This document shows, piece by piece, positions 20,865 through 30,265 of a stretch of DNA of 64,000 bases. Position 1 is the stretch's first letter, and every line of letters begins with the position of its first letter. Below the pieces are notes generated by a model that searched no databases, was not told the origin of the DNA, and saw nothing but the letters and a program-made list of their open reading frames with translations. This DNA comes from Pararge aegeria (taxonomy: Eukaryota; Arthropoda; Insecta; Lepidoptera; Nymphalidae), in NCBI RefSeq assembly GCF_905163445.1, contig NC_053190.1, forward strand, positions 14,510,501-14,574,500. Direction: 5' to 3'. A program made the position numbers and the translations under genes.

Positions 20865-21090
20865 TGTCAGTGTTAGGTCTACATAAATAAAACAGAGCAA
20901 CACTTCGCCGGGCAAGCACGGAACGCATCCTATAAAGTCTTGCCCTTATTTTACCAATCTGGGCGTATGTGCTTGTAATTACACCAGAAACCACACTCTT
21001 CAGACCGGAATTTAGCAATGCTGTTTGGTGGCTTAAGCCCATGGCGGTAATAGTAAAGCCATTTGTGACACAGCTCGTCCGGGGAACTGT
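20865..21090 (+). repeat. RPT-1 copy, divergent
   Basis: Best aligned from about 20945: GCTTGTAATTACACCAGAAA, then CCACACTCTTCAGACCGGAA, TTTAGCAATGCTGTTTGGTG, AGCTCGTCCGGGGAACTGTA. This is the 3' half of RPT-1 (compare 57.27-57.35 kb). Confidence 0.65.
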
Positions 21091-21369
21091 ACCGAAAATA
21101 CAACATAGCAGTCTACTAGGTAGTCTGCAATAAACTTTAATTTAATATAAGTGACAGATAAGACAAAGCTGCAAAAGTTTTGGAAGGAAGCTTTTTGACT
21201 AAATTTATTACTGTCTACTAGATTTATCGCATTCAAGTATGAGTTTTGCAGAAAAATATTTGTTATATACACTCTAAAGGAAAATCTACTTGGTTGCACC
21301 TTGTTGAAAAACAATAATGTACCTGTTAACAGACTTAATTTAATTTACGTGGGCTCTTAGACTGTATAG

Positions 21370-21690
21370 AAGTTTCATCATCATCGTCATATCGACCCAT
21401 TACCGGCCCACTACAGGGCAAGGGGTCTCCTCCTACTATAAGGGGTGGGAGGGGGGGGGGGGGGGCAGTGCTGATTGGTGGACAACTCACTCCACTGGAA
21501 CATTATGTAGAACTCTCAGGCATTTAGGTTTCCTTACGATGTTTTCCTTCACCGTTAAAGCAAGTGATATGTTAATTACTTAAAACGCACATAACTTAGA
21601 AAAGTTAAAGGTGCGAGCTGTGATTCGAACTCGGCCTCCCGAAAGCGAAGTCGAGCTCCTACCCAATGCGTAATCACCACCTAAAATAAT
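21370..21690 (-). mobile_element. SINE-C, reverse, with poly-G expansion
   Basis: CATATCGACCCATTACCGGC, CCACTACAGGGCAAGGGGTC, a G-rich insert, GCAGTGCTGATTGGTGGACA, GGTTTCCTTACGATGTTTTC, AACGCACATAACTTAGAAAA, GTGATTCGAACTCGGCCTCC (reverse of box B), ending in GCGTAATCACCACC. Nearly full length. Confidence 0.85.
21451..21465 (+). repeat. 15-base G homopolymer
   Basis: Fifteen G preceded by AGGGGTGGGA. It replaces the GAGAAGGGGTTAAGGCCG segment of SINE-C. It could form a G-quadruplex. Homopolymer length is also a frequent assembly error. Confidence 0.9.
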
Positions 21691-21854
21691 ATTAGTTAAA
21701 CTATAAACCTCGTAAAGTAGCGAAACTTAAATATTGCATCAACATATTGTAAAAAAAAAATATACACCTAAAAGAGCTAAAAGTTTTAACCGTTTTTAAA
21801 TGGCAAATGACCCATGAAACATGTAATAAGTATTACCTAGACCGGCTTTTGTTT

Positions 21855-21960
21855 CTAAATTCCCTTTGTGCTTCCCAAGTGAATAAAAAAGCTGCAGTTA
21901 AATTGAAACATGCTCACACGGTTTGCTGCTGTATGTGAGACTGCGTTGGGTTCCAAGCTT
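21855..21960 (+). repeat. RPT-3 copy
   Basis: TTCCCAAGTGAATAAAAAAG, then CTGCAGTTAAATTGAAACAT and GCTGTATGTGAGACTGCG, aligns with 4.95-5.04 kb (CTTCTAAGCGAATAAAAGGC, AGCAGTTAAATTGAAATATG). Confidence 0.6.
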
Positions 21961-22017
21961 AAAGTTAGTTACCTACTGTACCTATTACAAAATACCCACT
22001 TCACTTGGCACCGCCCT

Positions 22018-22218
22018 AAAACATTTTTTTTATTCCACTACTAGTTGCCTGCAATCTCACCTACTGGTAAGTGAAGGTGCAATGTCTAAGATAACTTGTA
22101 TGGCAGATTCCACACGAGATCTTACCGGAACGCTTAAGCATTGCCATACTACCGACGAACTTAACCCGGGAACTGCCACTCAGAACCAAAGGACTCACCG
22201 CTCCGCCAGGCAGGTCGT
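22018..22218 (-). mobile_element. SINE-B, reverse, internally deleted
   Basis: TTTTTTTTATTCCACTACTA, GTTGCCTGCAATCTCACCTA, CTGGTAAGTGAAGGTGCAAT, then quickly to ACCGGAACGCTTAAGC and the head reverse (AACCCGGGAACTGCCACTCA, CGCTCCGCCAGGCAGGTCG). Most of the central body is missing. Confidence 0.75.
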
Positions 22219-22260
22219 TAGAATGTTCTAAATTAATTGCACGTTACATTTTTTATATAG

Positions 22261-22452
22261 CTAGCTGTCCCGGCGAACTTCGTACCGCGGATCATTTTTT
22301 TTTATGAATGTTATATTTTAATACTTATTAACCTATTTCGGTCTAAGAGGAATCTAAAAAATCAAATATCATAAAAATTGGTCCAGCCGTTCTTGAGTTA
22401 TAAATGTTGTAACTAACACAACTTTCTTTTATATTTTCTTTTTTTTATATAG
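22261..22452 (-). mobile_element. HEL-type short element, reverse
   Basis: Begins CTAGCTGTCCCGGCGAACTT, then CGTACCGCGGATCA, and ends near ATATAGAT. Contains AAAAATTGGTCCAGCCGTTC. It belongs to a widespread class of short insect elements with such ends. No coding capacity. Confidence 0.6.
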
Positions 22453-22861
22453 ATATGTGTATTGTGTTCTGAGCGCTGACCTTTATGCAACATAACCTGA
22501 ATGTGGGGCCATAAATAGGTTTTAGTTTTTTTGAAATGCAACATTTGTGTTCTAGAGTCCTTTGCATCTTGAAACAATCGTAACTGTAGCTAACAGTGAG
22601 ATGTAACTACTTCTAGAGTCTTTCATAATCCACAAGAATGGTTATATTAAGTCAGAAAAATCGTTGATGGAGGTTTGTATTTTGAGGTGTGAGACGTTGA
22701 GTTATAATACTTCTTCAATAAGTAGTGTATTTTATACGGTAATTGAATGTCTATAAATTAAAGTCCGTGGCCTCGGAATTTGCGATTAGTTCGTAAATAA
22801 AAAAGGTACAGTGCAACATTTACACATGATGTGGTGTTTTTTTCGAGGGATTATTTATTTA

Positions 22862-22925
22862 TCCTTTTGTTATAAGTGATAAGGCCGCCTTTTGTATCCC
22901 TGCCAGATAACCTTAGGATTAGGAA
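22862..22925. mobile_element. LINE T2 tail folded on itself
   Basis: GTGATAAGGCCGCCTTTTGT followed by ATCC is T2 in plus. It is joined to AGATAACCTTAGGATTAGGA, then AAAC, which is the reverse of the T2 block TTTCCCTTATCCTAAGGTT. Two pieces of one tail are fused in opposite orientation. Confidence 0.6.
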
Positions 22926-23285
22926 AACTTTAACTTAGAAAACTTTTTAGGAGGATGTAGCTGATAACCACCGAAAAGTTGTAACAGCTTGTCACAGCGT
23001 CACCAGGGATTGGGGTTTAGCGCAAAAGCTGGCAGGAGTTGAGCGCCAAGGCTTAACAACTTGGGGGACGTCAACCTAGGACTCCCTTCAATAAGTCATC
23101 TTTCCACCTTGTAGGGGTCTATCAGAACTGGAGTGCGATGAGGGGTCGCCAGTCCAGCCCCCCATGGACCCATACGTCCGTTGGTCTACAGAGCGTGTGT
23201 TCTGTTTTTAACCACTTTGTATTTTATATTACGTTTTTAAAAGTTACTGACTCCATTTTGTTACTAATACAAATTGATCACGTCA
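22926..23285. other. Unassigned GC-richer sequence
   Basis: Less AT-rich than its surroundings (23000-23200), with AGCGCAAAAGCTGGCAGGAG and AGTCCAGCCCCCCATGGACC. No long frame or shared family. Possibly an ancient element. Confidence 0.4.
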
Positions 23286-23287
23286 TG

Positions 23288-23640
23288 TTGATCTAGTGGT
23301 TAGTATATTAAACTACGGATCAGGAAGTACAGGGTACGAGTCCGGAGTCTGAATAACTGTAAGGTATTGTGTTTTTCTTTTAAAGAATTTTCAGTACCAG
23401 TCTGGAGTTCGGAAATTGTCAATATCAACTTGAAGAGCACGATAAGCTGTTACGCCCGGTTATTATCTCTTGTGGTAATAGTCATGAAAGACCATCAATA
23501 CGCGTTATAGCAGCGTGGTGGGACTATGCTCTAAAACCATCTTTCCTATGGAAGAGGAGGCCACCCTCTAGGAGGTCTACCCAGTGACTTTAATATGCTT
23601 TGGGCGATGAATACAAATAGGCATTAAAGTAAATCTAAAT
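23288..23640 (+). mobile_element. SINE-D like element
   Basis: The tRNA-like head TTGATCTAGTGGTTAGTATA, then CTACGGATCAGGAAGTACAG and GGTACGAGTCCGG, resembles TTGGTCTAGTGGCTAGCATG at 30.97 kb. Downstream GCAGCGTGGTGGGACTATGC, CTCTAAAACCATCTTTCCTA and GGAAGAGGAGGCCACCCTC is a typical lepidopteran SINE body with a TTTAATATGCTTTGGGCGATG end. Confidence 0.65.
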
Positions 23641-23984
23641 TGTTAAAACTCAACATTTGCATTATTCGAGTTCATTTTAATTGTATATTAATGGCCAAAC
23701 ATCTACTAGCAAACATAAACGGGTAATTTATCTAATAATGTACATTTAGCTACTTAACACATTCACACATTATAAACTATTCAATGTTACAGCTCCAAGC
23801 AAAATGCGATTATAAAGTGCATACGTTATAACATGGTAATCCACTGAATACCTAATTATATTTCATTATGCATGTAGGTAATAAAATTTTAATGCACTGG
23901 TAATTTAATTAATAGTAATAAAAATGAAAATAAAATAATGCTTGAACTTCGACCAAATTATAAATTAGATGTGTTTTCAATCGT

Positions 23985-24390
23985 CAATTTATTTATTTAT
24001 TTGGTATCTATGACCCATCAATACGCACTACACTATTGACTAAAACATAAATAGAATAATTAAAAACTAAACTAAATAAAAAAAAACTTACATTAAATAT
24101 TAATATACATTATAAAAAAAGTTACAAATTAAAATTTCTGCGTCCAGGCAGCCCTACGTGGAGTTTAATATACACTTTGTAAATTGGAGAGTCGTATCGA
24201 TGTATCGATTTATTAGTGCTTTCAGAATGCCGTTACTGCTTACCCACGTTCTTTTCATCAAGTATGCTATTCGTTTTCTTCTGATGGCAAAAAAGTCATC
24301 AGTATGAGCCCTCGCGAACATTTCTGATGCACTACAATAACGTACATTCCTGCGTACTTTGTAGACTTTTGCCAGTAAGTATAATGTCAA
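23985..24390 (-). pseudogene. LINE ORF2 C-terminus, reverse
   Basis: A minus frame of 78 codons (24390 down to a stop at 24154) contains KVRRNVRYCSASEMFARAHT, then DDFFAIRRKR and RTWVSSNGIL. I recognise the RAHT.DFFAIR pattern from lepidopteran non-LTR polyproteins near the C-terminus. I cannot name the clade. The 3' UTR continues leftward through GCTGCCTGGACGCAG to a TAAATAAATAAAT end (plus 23989-24002). The 5' side is cut near the inverted-repeat element at 24.405 kb. Confidence 0.6.
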
Positions 24391-24404
24391 TAAGTCGGCA
24401 GCGT

Positions 24405-24565
24405 GATTACACGTTTCTCAACAGGTTTGCGACAGGCGTAAAGCTCGCGACCGACGCGATTGCGCTCAGACGTCGTTTGCATACAAAAAAAATACAAAAG
24501 TGACGTTTGACATCAAAGATTGCAAGATTTACGCCTGTAGCAATCCTGTTGTGAGTTGTGTAACT
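24405..24565. mobile_element. Short inverted-repeat (MITE-like) element
   Basis: The left arm has ACACGTTTCTCAACAGGTTT, GCGACAGGCGTAAAGC. The right arm in reverse reads ACACAACTCACAACAGGATT, GCTACAGGCGTAAATC. The arms are about 42 bp with several mismatches and the interior is about 75 bp. It has no coding capacity. The terminal arms suggest a nonautonomous DNA transposon. No second copy was found. Confidence 0.65.
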
Positions 24566-25379
24566 ACCCTGTAGGATAGCCAAAGGATATTTCTCTAGAC
24601 CTCATAATCTAATTTTTGAATATCTATACTAATATAATAAATGCCAAAGAGTGTTTGTTTTTTTAATATTTTGTTTATATACAGATATAGCTTGCTATTT
24701 GAGGCTTACATTAACTCTATCCCGGAAAAGAGCAAATAAGCTTAGCGTAAGCTTTATATATAATATGTACCTGGGAACCGTTTTCGCGGACTATTCAAAC
24801 ACTAGCCTTTGTTACCTATGCACGTATTAACAGATTTTGTAACCGTAACGAAATTATTAGCACTTTGAATTTTGGTGATGATTATGGGATACTTTTTAGC
24901 CCGGGAAAACAATGTTTGTTGAATTAAAAAAAAAAAAAAAACGTTTAGTTACTTGTGGGCATTAAAGAACTTAAAATAAAACTTAAGTTTATTACTTTAC
25001 GTATCGCCTACGTGGAATGGTGCCAAGAATCCTGGCTGCATTGTCCTGCTAAACATCTAACTTGATCTTTGGCGCAGTTGCCACAAACATCTCTAAAGTA
25101 AATGGAAAATCAATCAATGCTACGTAATTTTATTTATTACCATACTGAATTTAATATACGGAACGTAATAAACCCGATTACCGGATTCAATAATGGTTAT
25201 TGATACCTTCATGGCTCCTCGTTAAAGTTTACATATAACAACCATTTTAGTCAGTGTTCACGTGCCGCGTTATCATCGTAATGGGATGCTGACTACCGCA
25301 TGTATTCACTCATCGCACATTTTGGTTTTATCGAAATAGAATAGTATTACCTATATATGATGCAGAGGGAAGAAAATTA
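24566..25379. other. Unassigned sequence with a HEL-like start
   Basis: At 24623-24665, ATCTATACTAATATAATAAA, then TGCCAAAGAGTGTTTGTTTT, matches the CTACTAATATTATAAATG start of HEL elements. The matching end is not found. The remaining sequence shows no gene. Confidence 0.4.
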
Positions 25380-25470
25380 TGGTATCGGAATAATGATTAA
25401 TATTTATATAGAAGGATACAAAGAAGTAGGTCAAAGAAAAGGTGGGTGGATTATGTAAGACGTTTACCTT
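25380..25470 (+). pseudogene. RTE-like LINE fragment
   Basis: The plus frame near 25426 reads RSRSKKRWVDYVRR, matching the RGRPKKRW.D.VR signature of RTE ORF C-termini. It is about 14 codons long, with upstream frame lost. Short but a good motif. Confidence 0.5.
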
Positions 25471-25528
25471 TTCTGCAAGCATATTATCATCATAGGTGCG
25501 TAGGTAGTGTTCTGTACCATTGAGGATA

Positions 25529-26060
25529 CTTAAAACACTGAAGGTAATTTACTGTACTAGTTAATTAAGAAGTATGAAATGGTGGGTAAAACTTAACACA
25601 TACGTCTCAAATTGATGGACAGATGGCGGCATGTTGCAGGACGTGCTCCTTGCATGCCCAGTGAATTGTTGCTCTGTTCACAGGCTATGGTTTTTCACTT
25701 ATCATCAGTTTAGGCATAACTACAGTAAAAATGAAAAAAAAAACCATTAAGAATTCTTAAAACACTGCAGGTAATTTACTGTACTAGTTAATTAAGAGGA
25801 GTAAAATGGGGGGTAAAAAAGTGTACGTATACATACAGAGCTCGTCCAGGGAAGTACTTATTTCTGCCGCTATGCAGCATTGTTGAAATGCAGTGTTCCG
25901 GTCTGAACCGTGGTTGAGTGTGTTATTACAGGCCATTTGCCTAGCTTAACACTTACGCCTCAAATTGATGGACAGATGGCGGCATGTTGCAGGACATGCT
26001 CCTTGCATGCTCTGTGAAGTGTTGCTCCGTGCTAAGATTTTCCACTTACAATCATACACA
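25529..26060 (-). repeat. Tandem duplication carrying RPT-1 in reverse
   Basis: CTTAAAACACTG, then AGGTAATTTACTGTACTAGT and TAATTAAGA, begins at 25529 and again at 25756 (227 bp apart). Both are followed by AAATTGATGGACAGATGGCG and GCATGTTGCAGGAC (25612 and 25964). The second unit has about 115 bp more of RPT-1 (AGCTCGTCCAGGGAAGTACT, GTGTTCCGGTCTGAACC). So one unit was duplicated and the first then lost part of it. Confidence 0.8.
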
Positions 26061-26119
26061 TTACTATTACTTTACTTTGCTAGCTTTACTAGCTTACATT
26101 ATTATTACTTTACTTTGTT

Positions 26120-26345
26120 TGTTTTTTGTTTATACACTTTATTTGTACACCACAAATAGGAAAAAAAAACAATGGACACAACTAAAATAAACTTAAAAAG
26201 TAGGATACAAAGGGCGGCTTTATCGCTTAATAGCGATCTCTTCCAGGCAACCTTAGGATAAGGGAAACCAAGGGAAACCAAAAAACCAAACAATTAAACA
26301 CAATTATCAAGATTACACACATAAAATACTAATTATAATAAATAT
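26120..26345 (-). mobile_element. LINE 3' end (T2), reverse, well preserved
   Basis: In reverse: CCTTATCCTAAGGTTGCCTG, GAAGAGATCGCTATTAAGCG, ATAAAGCCGCCCTTTGTATC, TGTGGTGTACAAATAAAGTG. By eye only about three mismatches separate its last 90 bases from the 60.11-60.20 kb copy. It extends to a shared GTGTGTAATCTTGATAA block. The AATAAA signal is present. Confidence 0.8.
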
Positions 26346-26474
26346 AAAAAATAATAAAGTAATATATACTAAAACATACGATACATACTTAAATATGAGT
26401 AAGAGTTAAACACTGTCGTCTTAATTGTAATTTAGTAAAAATTATATAAAAAAAACGATCCATATTTTGGTAAA
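26346..26474. other. AT-rich spacer
   Basis: Nothing recognised. Confidence 0.5.
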
Positions 26475-26690
26475 GTCGCGAGCATAGCGGGTATGCACAG
26501 GGTATGCAGACGAAATAAAATGTGGAAAATCTCCAGTACGACTTTTAAAATACGTAAGGATAGTCATTTTAAGAGTTATAAAAAGCCTACCCTTAAGTAT
26601 CTATTTATTACTCGTACTGGACGTTCTCTTCATTTTATATCATCTGCATACCCTGTGCATACCCTTTATGCACGCGACTGGTCGCGAGCA
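26475..26690. mobile_element. Inverted-repeat (MITE-like) element, copy 1
   Basis: Left arm 26475-26541 has GCATAGCGGGTATGCACAGG, GTATGCAGACGAAATAAAAT, CTCCAGTACGA. Right arm 26611-26679 is its reverse with few changes (TCGTACTGGACG, CATCTGCATACCCTGTGCAT, ACCCTTTATGCACGC). The core is about 70 bp. The same right arm is at 53.09-53.14 kb. Long arms and no coding frame fit a nonautonomous DNA transposon. Confidence 0.8.
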
Positions 26691-26724
26691 ACCTCTAGTT
26701 GATGACATTTAGTCTGAAAGCACG

Positions 26725-26960
26725 AAGAACTTTACTGATTCACTCCCACTAAACTTAGTAAATAAACGAGCTTGCATGCACATACCTACATGTTTCTTGA
26801 ACATTTTGGTATACAGTTACAAATAAATAGGATTAGTTTTGATCGTAAGAAGCACTTTACTGATGCACTCACTCAATTCGCTTAATTAAACGAGTTTGCA
26901 AGCTGAATTTTGGCTGCATTTGATCAGAGCGCTCATTAGCGCATCCAGTCCTTTGCGCTG
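26725..26960 (+). repeat. Imperfect direct repeat pair
   Basis: AAGAACTTTACTGATTCACT, then AATAAACGAGCTTGCATGC (26725-26778), is echoed by AAGCACTTTACTGATGCACT, then AATTAAACGAGTTTGCAAGC (26849-26902). This is an offset of about 124 bp. No coding frame. Function unknown. Confidence 0.6.
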
Positions 26961-28084
26961 AATACAAACTGTTAAATTAAGTTAGCAGCATTAGGTAGTA
27001 GTTTGCAGAACAGCTAAATTCCCCGTCAACTAATGGACCGTGTTGCCAATAGATTGTATTCTGTAGATATATAGTTTAGGCATAAGATGTAACTTGTCTA
27101 TTCACTTGCATTCAGTAGGCCTGATTACTGTATGGATAAGTTGGAGGGCTACATCAACCTTATTCCCATTAGATCTTATTTGGTTTTTTTACGAGATATA
27201 TCATCACGATTAATTTCTTTTGAAGCCTGAAAAAATCTCATTATCTGATCAGCTTGGTTGTTGGATACTCGCTGTTTACTCACTTGTATTCCACGTGGTC
27301 ATGACGTTTGTAGTAAAATGTTCAGGTTTAATTTTTGTTTGTTAATATTTGTATTGATATACATTCAATTTATTAGAATAGATATCAAATTAATAATATT
27401 GAATAACCATTAAAGAAATAAATAAAATTCCAGTAAATTTTTATTTTAAAATGTCTATCTACCCGTGTGTATATTTCAAAGCCAAATTACACACCTCTGA
27501 TTTTTTTCTGACGTGTAATATGCGCAATGGATAGTGGTTTGTTGTATAATAGTTTGTTTGTTAATAGTTCCAAAAATAAACTTTTTTACGATGTGTGTTT
27601 CCAGGTAAAGGTGTTGCACTTTTGTGATTATGCATTTTACATAATGCACCTCGGTCCTATCCTTAGTTTAGCGGTATTGTTGATGTACCAAAAATCGGCG
27701 CTTGTACAGATAATCGATTTCGATGTTTGAAATGTGGAATCGAAAACCGTGCGGTAATACGAAATCCCTAAGGTTCCTACGAGTAAATCAGTATTGCAAT
27801 GCGATATCTGAATAAGGATAATCGGTCTAGACATAAATGACTTTGTTCATTACATACATGCGTACAGAAGAATTATATAGAATCCTATATCATTAATTTT
27901 TATAACTTAGATACTGATATAACTTATTTTAATTCATGCACTTTTCAGCATTATGGTCAGCTTAACCCGTTACTTTTCCTGTGACAGACTTTTAGAGCGA
28001 AAATATTGCCTTTGCACACGTAATATTAAGGTTTTATTATTTTGGTGTATCATATAATATGAATTTCCTTGTGTGTGCACTAGA
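26961..28084. other. Unassigned sequence
   Basis: The longest stretch here without a recognised repeat. Overlapping frames at 27527-27834 on both strands have no domain. No splice-supported exon could be defined by eye. Confidence 0.45.
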
Positions 28085-28380
28085 AGCGGTTATAGCCCAG
28101 TGGGTAGGACTTTGACTACACTTTCGGGGACCTAGTTCGAATCCCAATACACAACGCTAACTTTACAAAGTTATGAGCGTTTTTGAGAAAATAAAATAGC
28201 GCTTGCTTCGACAGTGAAAGAAAACTTCGTGAGGAAACCTGCATGCCTGAGAGTTCTCTATAATATTCTTGAAGGTGTGTGTAGTCCAACAATCCGCACT
28301 GGGCCAGCGTGGTGGCTACGGCTTTAACCCCATTGTGGGAGGATACCCGTGCCCTGTAGTGGGCCGTTAATGGGTTGATA
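28085..28380 (+). mobile_element. SINE-C, complete
   Basis: The head GCGGTTATAGCCCAGTGGGT, then CACTTTCGGGGACCTAGTTC and GAATCCCA, is followed by CTTGCTTCGACAGTGAAAGA, GAGGAAACCTGCATGCCTGA, TCCGCACTGGGCCAGCGTGG and GTAGTGGGCCGTTAATGGGT. Head to tail order is intact. Confidence 0.85.
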
Positions 28381-28559
28381 TATGAAAGTGTTCCTGATAT
28401 AAAATATGAATAAAGCTAAATACATGCTTTATACCGGAATTATCTACCGAGGTAGATAAATGAAATGGTGCCCATGCTATTTGTACTGAAATTGGGTAGG
28501 AACTCGAAGCACACCTGCACTTACCGCAAACTAATTGGCTGCTTGGCTAACACCTGAAA
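28381..28559. other. Spacer
   Basis: Nothing recognised. Confidence 0.4.
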
Positions 28560-28800
28560 TTGCGACCAATTCTGCTTCTAAAGCGCGGTTTATATAGGAA
28601 GGCTCGTCAGTTGACAACCCTTCCTCCGGTATTCGCCGGTGAGTAAACTACGCGTCGTCAACAAGTGGACAACGTCTCGGCCTCGTCTTCCACTCTTCCT
28701 CGGTTAGTGCAGCGTCAACGAGTTGACAATGCGTTGTTGATGAGTGGACAAGTGTTTAGAAGTGTTCGCCGAGTGGGCTACGCGTCGTTGCCTTCTATTT
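28560..28800. repeat. CpG-rich patch with degenerate internal repeats
   Basis: CTACGCGTCGT occurs at 28648-28658 and 28778-28788, each preceded by TTCGCCG. Between them GTCAACAAGTGGACAA, GTCAACGAGTTGACAA and GTTGATGAGTGGACAA form a loose third motif. GC and CpG content are well above the surroundings. No coding frame. Confidence 0.65.
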
Positions 28801-29004
28801 GGACAAATTTTTGACGCACTATATAAAGCTCATTTTACAATGCACTAATTTGATCGAGGTTGCTGTCGAGTCGGCAAGGCGTCAAGTGGTTTGGCCCAGC
28901 TGTATCTTATCACAAGTATTTAAGCCAAAGTGGCTCTTTATTGCATCGCAGGGCAAAGCAACTCATACTTCATGTAAGATGTCTTTATTCAAATGAAGGA
29001 TACC

Positions 29005-29290
29005 TAGATGAAATGCGAAGCGGTGATAGCCCGGTGGTTTGGACTTCGACAACACTTTAAGGGGGGACGAGTTCGAATCCCAGCACGCACCTCTAACTTT
29101 TTTAAGTTTCGTGCGTTTTAAGCAATTAAAATATCACTTCAACGGTGAAGGAAAACACCGTGAGGAAATCTGCATACCTGAGAGTTCTCCATAATGTTCT
29201 CAAAGGTGTGTGAAGGCCACCAAATAGACTACGGCCTCTCAGGGTAACCCCTTCTCATTGTGAGAGGAGACATGGCTAGGCTGATATAGA
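29005..29290 (+). mobile_element. SINE-C, complete
   Basis: GCGAAGCGGTGATAGCCCGG, then GAGTTCGAATCCCAGCACGC (box B GTTCGAATCCC), CACTTCAACGGTGAAGGAAA, GTGAGGAAATCTGCATACCT, CAAAGGTGTGTGAAGGCCAC, CTCATTGTGAGAGGAGA. One of the better preserved heads. Confidence 0.85.
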
Positions 29291-29569
29291 TCCCGGCATC
29301 CGGCGCTAGCTGTGTATAGGATGACTTTTTTCATCTTATAACAGGGACTTTCCAATGCCTACTTTTCATTAGTATAAAATAATAGCTAAAAAGATACCAA
29401 GAAAATTAAATTAATTAAATGAATAGTCAGGTTTATAATTAATAGGCAGGCGAAGTTACACGTCTTCCTCTTGTCAACATATGTATGAACCGCATCTAAT
29501 TACAAAGATGTTCTTGTTATGGAGAAATTTGTATTTTCTATGCATAAAATATTGGTAATAAAATATATG

Positions 29570-29745
29570 GCAGTGGTCAGGGCTTCATCCTTTCTTTCGA
29601 TCATTTTTGATCCCCGGCCCTAAAATATCACTTACTCTAACGCCGAAGGAAAACATTGTTAGGTTATGTTGACCTGAGTGTTCTCCATAACATTCTGAAA
29701 GGCGTGTCAAGTACAACGATTCCATCTACGCCAGCATGGTGGACT
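29570..29745 (+). mobile_element. SINE-C, cut at 3' side by a LINE
   Basis: Degenerate head, then AACGCCGAAGGAAAACATTG, CATAACATTCTGAAAGGCGT and CGCCAGCATGGTGGACTA. It stops exactly where the TTTTATTTATTTATTGAGGG LINE tail begins. No SINE-C sequence resumes beyond the LINE. Confidence 0.7.
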
Positions 29746-30265
29746 ATTTTATTTATTTATTGAGGGGACGCCTGCCATAGCCAGACGGGTGATCAGTCCT
29801 CTGTAAGGACTATTCCACCCTATTCCCCATGTTGAGAAACAGGTTTACCGGATAACCTCAGGATATCCCCTATAGAGAGGTTTGCTAGGTCTTCTACACT
29901 CAAACTGTCCTTACCTTGTAGTTCCCATACTACCAGCGCGTACATGGGGCACTCAGCTATGAAATGAAAACTGGTTTCCACCTCACCACACTCTGGACAG
30001 GATGGATCTTCTGCAATTCCCATTACCGTTAGGTGTCTATTTAACAGGCAATGTCCTGTGGTTATGCCTGCTATCAGTGCTATATTGGTTATGCTCTGTG
30101 ACGTTAGTTGTTTTGTCTTCTTCTTGTCGAATGACTTGAGAAACAATTTCGATTGCCTGTATTGCGTTGAATTGTTCCATCTTGCATTCGATTCTCTTTC
30201 CGTGATGCCTTCTATCACTCTTTTTGTGATGTTGCCCTGTAGTGGCGCTGCTTTATGGTTTACAC
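29745..30265 (-). pseudogene. LINE ORF2 end: RNase H C-terminus and CCHC motif
   Basis: A minus frame from about 30265 to the TAG at 29822-29820 (about 148 codons) is uninterrupted. It contains ARWNNSTQYRQSKLF, ITTGHCLLNRHLTVMG, and SCPECGEVETSFHFIAEC, a C-x2-C-x7-H-x4-C knuckle. In LINEs of the I/R1/Jockey group RNase H is followed by this motif near the ORF2 C-terminus. The initiating Met of the frame is incidental. The 3' UTR (about 60 bp) ends in AATAAATAAATAAAA. It is 5'-truncated, missing endonuclease and RT, but has no stop in the part kept. Confidence 0.85.
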
